Assembly (NCBI GenBank): GCA_947087275.1
Contig: CAMUBZ010000004.1
Location: 1-62,239, forward strand
Direction: 5' to 3'
From: an uncultured Candidatus Saccharibacteria bacterium
GTDB lineage: Bacteria > Patescibacteriota > Saccharimonadia > Saccharimonadales > Saccharimonadaceae
Length of the DNA stretch: 62,239 bases
In this document: one piece after another, positions 56,809 through 62,239 of the stretch
Layout: each line of letters opens with the position of its first letter
Position numbering within the stretch: position 1 is the stretch's first letter
Translations under genes and position numbers: made by a program
The notes under the pieces: model-generated
Told to the model about the DNA's origin: nothing
The model's input: the letters and a program-made list of their open reading frames with translations, nothing else
Database searches by the model: none

Positions 56809-57714
56809 ATGCCAAAAATCAAGTTCACCATTATTACGCTTTTTCCAGAGGCTTTGCAGCCTTATCTGGATAGTTCTATGCTGTTTAAGGCGCAAAAACA
56901 GGGAATTATCGAGATTGACTATGTGAATTTACGCGATTTTGGTCTCGGTCCGCATAAGTCAGTGGACGATACGCCGTATGGCGGTGGTGACGGGATGCTC
57001 TTGCGCTGTGAGCCTGTGTTTGCTGCGATTGAGAGTATCAAACAAAATTCTCCCGAGGCGGAAGTGATTTTGCCGACTCCAGTAGGGGTGACTTGGAATC
57101 AGGCTTTGGCTCGGCAATTTGCCGGTATTGAGACAGCTAACAACGAAAACTTAGCAGAAATGGCCAGAGAACGCTCCTTGGCACATACGGATGATGCTGT
57201 TAGAGCTGGACAATATTCTACTATGAGACCATCCGCAGCCAGTCGACAAAACTCGAAGATTTTGTCGACACGTGGCGAGGAAGAGGCGGCTTCCGCCCAT
57301 AACGATGGGCCGGAAGAACGCCGTGTCGTGCAGGAGAATATTGACCAGATGTTAACGGGCTCGCAACAATTGCGCCATTACATCATTCTCTGCCCACATT
57401 ACGAGGGTTACGACGAGCGCATTATGACCATTGTCGATCATCCAATTTCGCTAGGAAATTATGTTCTCACTGGCGGGGAATTACCAGCGCTGATTATCAT
57501 TGACAGTGTGACACGACTTTTGCCAGGAGTATTAGGGGGAGAAACGTCGGCCACGATTGAAAGTTTTTCTTGTGGCGACAATTTGGAATATCCGCAATAT
57601 ACTAAGCCGGCGGACTTCAGAGGTCTCAAAGTGCCAGAAGTGCTGATGTCGGGTAACCACGGGGCTATTGCCAAGTGGCGCGCTGAGCATAGCAATAAAC
57701 AGATCAAATCGTGA
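56809..57714 (+). CDS. trmD: tRNA (guanine37-N1)-methyltransferase with palindromic insertion
   Basis: 301 aa, longer than the usual ~240. TrmD hallmarks: ITLFPEALQPYLDSS, DDTPYGGGDGMLL, HYEGYDERI, ISLGNYVLTGGELPALIIIDSVTRLLPGVL. Methylates G37 of tRNAs with SAM. Between ARQFAG and LRHYIIL there are ~70 extra residues (about 57126-57345) of unusual composition containing two strong inverted repeats. The knot motif GRYEG reads PHYEG. Short-leader promoter. Confidence 0.95.
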   Translation: MPKIKFTIITLFPEALQPYLDSSMLFKAQKQGIIEIDYVNLRDFGLGPHKSVDDTPYGGGDGMLLRCEPVFAAIESIKQNSPEAEVILPTPVGVTWNQALARQFAGIETANNENLAEMARERSLAHTDDAVRAGQYSTMRPSAASRQNSKILSTRGEEEAASAHNDGPEERRVVQENIDQMLTGSQQLRHYIILCPHYEGYDERIMTIVDHPISLGNYVLTGGELPALIIIDSVTRLLPGVLGGETSATIESFSCGDNLEYPQYTKPADFRGLKVPEVLMSGNHGAIAKWRAEHSNKQIKS

Positions 57715-57727
57715 TATAATAAAAACC

Positions 57728-59488
57728 ATGAAAACACAAGCACAAAATCTTTGGCAACGTATTTATAGCATGCTGACGCGACGACAAAAACGCAACTTTG
57801 TTGTGATTTTGATAATTATGCTAATTTCTGCCGGATTAGGCCAACTTCTGCCCGTAGCAATTGGTAGTCTGACAAATGATATCTTGGGACAAGACAGGCT
57901 TGCTTTTTCTAATATAATCCCATTTTTATTCTTTATCCTAGTGGTCGTAGTGGCCAATGAAATTCTCAAGATAATTCGTAGGTTACTTGTAGAAGACACT
58001 AGCACAAGTTACGAAAAAACTGCGCGTTCTAAGGCAATTAGTGCATTACTGCATGCTCCGCTTGATTTTTTCCGGAAAAATATGGTTGGCAATATCCACG
58101 GGCGACTTAATCGTAGCCTTGAAGGCGTGGTGAAACTTATCAAATTACTTTTTATGGATTTTGCGCCAGCCGTTTTTAGTGGTATTGCCGCGGTCATTGT
58201 AATTTTTTCACAGCTTCCAGCACAGTTGGCATTTATGATGCTGCTCGTTGTGCCTATTGGGGTTGCCATTGTTTTGCGCCAAATCTCGACGCAAAAAGGT
58301 ATTCGTGTGCGCTTAATGGAAGAAAAGTCCAATATGGACGGAGCAATGGTGGAGCTAATTAACGGGATTGAAGTTATACGTATTACAAATAATGTTGGTA
58401 TAGAAGTTCATCGATTTGATGTGCAATCAGAAGATTTGCGCCGTGAAGAAATGGCACACCATAAGTCAATGGCATTCTATGACTGTCTCAAATTCGTTAA
58501 TGAGGCGATTTTTACCGTACTAGTAATTGGTGTATCTGCATATCTCGCCAGCGAGCACATGATTAGCGTCGGTGCTGTTTTGACCTCGTATTTATGTTTC
58601 ACGCAGCTGACTACGCCACTGCACGAATTGCATCGTATTCTGGATGAGCTATCGGAGGCTTCAGTTCTGGCAGCAAATTATTTTGAAATTATCGATATTC
58701 CGGAAGATTTTTCCTACAAACTGATATCTGCACCAGAACCCTTAATATCAAACAGGGCTTTTATCGACATTAGTGACTTAAGTTTTTCTTACTCTAATGG
58801 CGATACTATTATCAAAAAATTAAACTTGCAAATTAACGAGGGAGATTTTGTTGGGTTAGTTGGCCCATCAGGGTGTGGCAAATCGTCGCTAATCAAAGTA
58901 CTAACACGGCTCGAGGACTACCAGGAGGGAGAAGTTGCTATCGACGGTTCTAATTTGCGAGATTTATCACGAGAAGATATCTCCAACTTGATAGCCCTCG
59001 TCCCACAGACTCCTTTCTTGATTGCGGCGTCAATCCGTGACAATATTTGTTATGGCGTGCATCGCGAAGTGAGTGATGCCGAGGTAGCCGATGCTGCACG
59101 CCGGGCAAATATCAGTGATTTTATCGAGAGTCTTCCTGACCAGTATGATACAATTTTAGCAGAATCTGGCAGTAATCTATCTGGTGGTCAGCGTCAAAGA
59201 ATTGCAATCGCACGCGTATTTCTACGCAAACCAAGGATTTTGATTCTGGACGAGGCGACTAGCGCGTTGGACAATACGTCTGAGCGTTATATTCAGAGTG
59301 AGATAGAAAAGCTACGTCGAGAAAGTAATACGACCATTATCTCAATTGCGCACCGGCTTTCTACTCTAGAGAATTGTGATACAATTGTTGTCTTTAGTAA
59401 TGGCAAAATCGCACAACAAGGCAAGTTCAATGCTTTGCGTGATGTAGGGGGGATTTTTCGTGACATGTATCTTGGCAAGTTGCGTTAA
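57728..59488 (+). CDS. ABC exporter, fused permease and ATPase
   Basis: 586 aa from ATG 57728, seven bases after TATAAT (57715-57720). Six-helix permease (residues ~20-310), then the nucleotide-binding domain: Walker A GPSGCGKSS, Q loop, signature LSGGQRQR, Walker B ILILDEATSALD, H loop IAHR. Homodimeric exporter of lipid, drug or peptide; substrate unknown. Confidence 0.93.
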   Translation: MKTQAQNLWQRIYSMLTRRQKRNFVVILIIMLISAGLGQLLPVAIGSLTNDILGQDRLAFSNIIPFLFFILVVVVANEILKIIRRLLVEDTSTSYEKTARSKAISALLHAPLDFFRKNMVGNIHGRLNRSLEGVVKLIKLLFMDFAPAVFSGIAAVIVIFSQLPAQLAFMMLLVVPIGVAIVLRQISTQKGIRVRLMEEKSNMDGAMVELINGIEVIRITNNVGIEVHRFDVQSEDLRREEMAHHKSMAFYDCLKFVNEAIFTVLVIGVSAYLASEHMISVGAVLTSYLCFTQLTTPLHELHRILDELSEASVLAANYFEIIDIPEDFSYKLISAPEPLISNRAFIDISDLSFSYSNGDTIIKKLNLQINEGDFVGLVGPSGCGKSSLIKVLTRLEDYQEGEVAIDGSNLRDLSREDISNLIALVPQTPFLIAASIRDNICYGVHREVSDAEVADAARRANISDFIESLPDQYDTILAESGSNLSGGQRQRIAIARVFLRKPRILILDEATSALDNTSERYIQSEIEKLRRESNTTIISIAHRLSTLENCDTIVVFSNGKIAQQGKFNALRDVGGIFRDMYLGKLR

Positions 59489-59511
59489 TCTCAGCGTGCT
59501 ATAATATCTCT

Positions 59512-61593
59512 ATGGATTTGTCCGCGGGAATTGAAACGGTCAAGGGCGTTGGCCCCAAGACCGCAGAAATATTGAAGCGCGTCAACCTGCGTACTGTGGG
59601 TGATTTGCTTTATTGTTTACCCCGCGTTTATGAGAACTATCAAACCACGGTCAATATCGAGGATCTGCGCCCGGGCAAGGTGATTATTCGTGGCAAAATT
59701 AGCGATTTGCACGTTGTACGCACCAGTCGCAAGCGCCTGACGCTGACGCAGGGGGTAATTCGTGATGAAACTGGAGCGGTGCGCACGGTTTGGTTTAATC
59801 AACCCTATCGCGCGAAACAATTTGATGAGAAGCGCGAGTACTATTTTACTGGCAAATATGAGCTCAAAAGCGGGCGCTACCAACTCACCTCGCCCTCGGC
59901 CACCTTGGTGCAAGATGTCAATAATGGTACGGCAGCCACTTTTCAACCGATTTATTCCGCCAAAAGCGCCATCAAACCGCAAATGTTCCATAAATTGCTG
60001 GAAAATCTCCGGCCAGAGTTTGCCAAAATCCCAGATTTATTGCCATTTACGGATGGAAAACCGCTTTTTGTAAAACCGCGGGCGCGGGCTGAGGCGCTCT
60101 ATAATTCGCATTTTCCGGAAACTCCCGATGATGCCGAAAAGGGACGGGACTATCTGGCCTACGAGGAGCTATTTGAGTTAATCTTGGCCGCTAAGCTCAA
60201 TAAGCAGGAGAATCAGCGGCTCAGGGCGGAATCGCTCAAATTTAACGCTAAATTTACTCAGGCTGTAGTCAAACATTTGCCGTTTGCGCTCACTGGGGCG
60301 CAGCGCCGAGCAACTTGGGAAATTCTGCAAGATTTGGAGAAAAATGTGCCGATGAACCGCCTTTTGCAAGGTGATGTGGGTTCCGGTAAGACGATTGTGG
60401 CAGCACTGGCAGCCGCTCAGGCCACCCTAAATGGCCACCAGACGGCCCTTTTGGCGCCTACCGCTATCCTAGCCACCCAACATTTTGAAAGCCTCCAGAC
60501 GTTGTTTGCGGGGCTCCAGAAGGCATTTTTGCGCGAATTTGGCAAGAAAATTCGCTTACCGCGCATTGCTTTACTCACTGGTGCCACCAAGAATAAGCGT
60601 ATGCTGAAGACCGCGATTAAGGCGGGCCAAATTGACCTAATTATTGGTACACACGCCCTAATTACTGATGATACTGGATTCAAGTCGCTCGCTTTTTGTA
60701 TCATTGACGAGCAGCATCGTTTTGGCGTGGGGCAGCGGCAAAAATTGCTTCTCAAATCCCCCGACAACACCGCGCCGCACCTCTTAGCAATGACTGCCAC
60801 CCCAATTCCGCGCTCTTTGCAGCTAACTTTGTTTGGCGACCTTGATGTCTCGATTTTGAATGAGCTACCGCCGGGACGACAGCCAATTACCACCAAAATT
60901 TTGGCTGAGACTGAGCAACGCGACGAACTTTATCCCAAAATGCGCGAACTTTTGGCCAAGAAGCAACAGATTTATTGGATTTGTCAGGTGATTGAAGAGA
61001 AAAACTCGGGTACGGCTACGCCTGTCAAGAAGCAAGTGAAGAAGTTGCAAAATTTGTTTCCGCAGGTGAAAGTGGATATGTTGCACGGCAAAATGAAGCC
61101 CGAAGAGAAGGATGCGATTATGGCGCGGTTTGCAGCGAATCGGATTCAGATTTTGGTGTCAACTACAGTAGTGGAGGTGGGCGTGAACGTGCCCAATGCC
61201 AATATGATCGTGATTCAGGATGCGGAAAATTACGGTTTGGCGCAGTTGCACCAGTTGCGTGGGCGCGTAGGGCGCGGTGATCAGCCCGCGAGCTGTTTTC
61301 TCTTGACTACTGGCGAAGGGCGACCATCCAAACGTTTGCGTGAGATGGAAAAATCTACCGACGGGTTTTATCTGGCGGAGGTCGATTTGAAGATTCGTGG
61401 CCCAGGAGAGATTTATGGTTCGCAGCAACATGGTGAGCTTAATCTGCAAGTAGCCAACTTGAATGATACGACTTTGATGGCGCAGGCTAGTCATCATGCC
61501 GGGAATTTCGCCAAAGACCCGGCTGCACTCAAGGATTATCCTGAGCTATCTAGCAGGATTAAGAAATATCAGCAACTCACGACATTGAATTAA
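59512..61593 (+). CDS. recG: ATP-dependent DNA helicase RecG
   Basis: 693 aa. N-terminal wedge/OB domain (VKGVGPKTAEILKRVNLRTVGDLLYCLPRVYENY), Walker A GDVGSGKT, DEQH box in IIDEQHRFGVGQR, TATPIPRSLQLT, C-terminal helicase and TRG motif. Remodels stalled forks. TATAAT (59500-59505) is six bases before ATG (leaderless). The stop codon overlaps the stop of cassette 7 on the other strand. Confidence 0.96.
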   Translation: MDLSAGIETVKGVGPKTAEILKRVNLRTVGDLLYCLPRVYENYQTTVNIEDLRPGKVIIRGKISDLHVVRTSRKRLTLTQGVIRDETGAVRTVWFNQPYRAKQFDEKREYYFTGKYELKSGRYQLTSPSATLVQDVNNGTAATFQPIYSAKSAIKPQMFHKLLENLRPEFAKIPDLLPFTDGKPLFVKPRARAEALYNSHFPETPDDAEKGRDYLAYEELFELILAAKLNKQENQRLRAESLKFNAKFTQAVVKHLPFALTGAQRRATWEILQDLEKNVPMNRLLQGDVGSGKTIVAALAAAQATLNGHQTALLAPTAILATQHFESLQTLFAGLQKAFLREFGKKIRLPRIALLTGATKNKRMLKTAIKAGQIDLIIGTHALITDDTGFKSLAFCIIDEQHRFGVGQRQKLLLKSPDNTAPHLLAMTATPIPRSLQLTLFGDLDVSILNELPPGRQPITTKILAETEQRDELYPKMRELLAKKQQIYWICQVIEEKNSGTATPVKKQVKKLQNLFPQVKVDMLHGKMKPEEKDAIMARFAANRIQILVSTTVVEVGVNVPNANMIVIQDAENYGLAQLHQLRGRVGRGDQPASCFLLTTGEGRPSKRLREMEKSTDGFYLAEVDLKIRGPGEIYGSQQHGELNLQVANLNDTTLMAQASHHAGNFAKDPAALKDYPELSSRIKKYQQLTTLN

Positions 61594-61814
61594 AGATCGG
61601 CACCCGCCGCGGCATAATCAAGGCAGCGGAGGGGGAAACCGTACCAACGGTTATTCAGGTTGGACGGGTTCATCGCGGTATTGAATTCGAGGTTGTACGC
61701 GGTAGCCGAGGTGCTAGAAGTATAAGCACCTGCCCGCGACGACCAGTAGTCAGCATTGTGGCCAGCGTTCCTCAGGACACCAGCAGTCGGTAACTCAAAG
61801 TAGCCGCTGCGCAC
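61590..61814 (-). pseudogene. FISUMP-like C-terminal cassette 7 (class 2)
   Basis: Minus strand from GTGCGCAGCGG (61804-61814): VRSGYFELPTAGVLRNAG, ADYWSSRAGAYTS, TAYNLEFNTAMNPSN, then FPLRCLDYAAAGADL-TAA. Its stop shares bases with the recG stop. In-frame sequence continues upstream to 61859 without a Shine-Dalgarno. Confidence 0.8.
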
Positions 61815-62057
61815 GAATGCGAGCCAAAGCCGAATCATACACCTCGTGAAACAGCCCAAAAACTCTTGCGGCGATAGAAGTTCGCTTACTACTTATTGAC
61901 CATAGCCAATAATAATATCTAGCCTCACCATAAATATCTTTATTATTCTAGAGGGGAACTTCACGATCTTTGATAACGAGAGCCGCCGGCAAGCGGAGGA
62001 GTGAACTCTGGCTGCCCTTAGCGCCCATGGAGATATATCCACGTCTTAATTTTAGCA
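61594..62057 (-). repeat. Class 2 element, copy B (~464 bp)
   Basis: Same conserved ends and nearly the same length as 53286-53755, with a different interior. Contains cassette 7. The stretch 61815-61945 holds no gene. Confidence 0.75.
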
Positions 62058-62078
62058 CTCATATTCACTCCTAAATAG

Positions 62079-62143
62079 CCAGGTGACTAACGTCACCTGG
62101 TATGAACGTCGATTCGGAAAGAACCGAGTTTACTCGGTTCTTT
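62079..62143. terminator. Two perfect hairpins before cassette 8
   Basis: CCAGGTGAC-TAAC-GTCACCTGG (62079-62100) and a 12-bp stem AAAGAACCGAGT/ACTCGGTTCTTT (62118-62143) with T tract on the plus strand. The second lies 11 bp past the stop of cassette 8. Confidence 0.75.
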
Positions 62144-62153
62144 CTCTCATCTC

Positions 62154-62239
62154 CTACATACCTAATACAGTACTAAGGCAGCGAAGGGGGAAGCCGACGT
62201 AACGGTAGCCGTAGAAGTTTGATGGTCCAACTGCACTAG
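62154..62239 (-). pseudogene. FISUMP-like C-terminal cassette 8 (class 1), cut by window edge
   Basis: Only the 3' end is inside the window: SAVGPSNFYGYRYVG, FPLRCLSTVLGM-TAG. The class 1 3' core is intact apart from GCAGCGA in place of GCAGCGG. Confidence 0.8.

Overview
The window looks like part of a Candidatus Saccharibacteria (TM7, Patescibacteria/CPR) chromosome. This is inferred from short intergenic gaps, a reduced set of core genes (hisS, ligA, uvrB, tuf, rpsJ, dnaE, eno, obgE, trmD, recG, a 52-residue bS18), envelope genes of Gram-positive type (FemAB-like and Mur-like enzymes, LysM-CHAP hydrolase, MltG), standard stop codons including TGA, and many small orphan secreted or membrane proteins. 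No 16S rRNA is present, so the lineage call is an inference.

Layout. 1-14.8 kb: two tRNAs, a putative small RNA, a flavin reductase-rubredoxin, a DsbA-like pair, hisS, a surface protein, GtrA, an ATP-grasp enzyme, a G-tract-interrupted gene, lemA-htpX, ligA and uvrB. 14.8-20 kb: two variable cassettes, an orphan gene between direct repeats, tuf, a CDF transporter and rpsJ. 20-26 kb: a cell-wall operon (Mur-ligase-like, hydrolase, aminotransferase, two FemAB-like). 26-34 kb: lipoprotein, HdeD-like, galU-like, a gene with an out-of-frame AAAAG repeat, and dnaE. 34-42 kb: a radical SAM enzyme with a Cys-rich membrane protein, a racemase-like gene, eno and ftsA-like. 42-51.4 kb: two more cassettes, a pseudouridine synthase, a two-component pair, a RuvX-MltG fusion, a LysM-CHAP hydrolase and obgE. 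51.4-62.2 kb: orphan genes, a second putative RNA, an unusual tRNA-Gly, rpsR, a CdiA-CT-like nuclease, trmD, an ABC exporter, recG and four more cassettes.

Main signal. At least eight short cassettes on both strands (14.85, 15.31, 42.16, 42.50, 53.28, 55.95, 61.59 and 62.15 kb) encode only the C-terminal end of a FISUMP-like/C-type-lectin-like domain. Each complete one opens at the same 11-bp site GTGCGCAGCGG (Val-Arg-Ser-Gly), has a divergent interior with WSSR and YNL motifs, and closes on a conserved PLRCL end. Most have a hairpin or terminator just upstream and none has a recognisable start signal. There is also a collapsed scar (start site joined to end site), a solo end site that forms a 988-bp direct repeat around an orphan gene, and two ~465-bp elements of a second class. 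I read this as a dispersed repertoire of silent C-terminal cassettes for diversifying a surface protein, like a shufflon or silent-pilin system. No recombinase and no expressed full-length gene is in the window.

Expression. At least ten core genes have a TATAAT-like box ending 6-8 nt before ATG (leaderless), while orphan genes use TTGACA-17-TACAAT promoters, often extended by TGTG, then a hairpin-bearing leader, a strong Shine-Dalgarno and a terminator. Two loci look like simple-repeat phase-variable genes in the OFF state.
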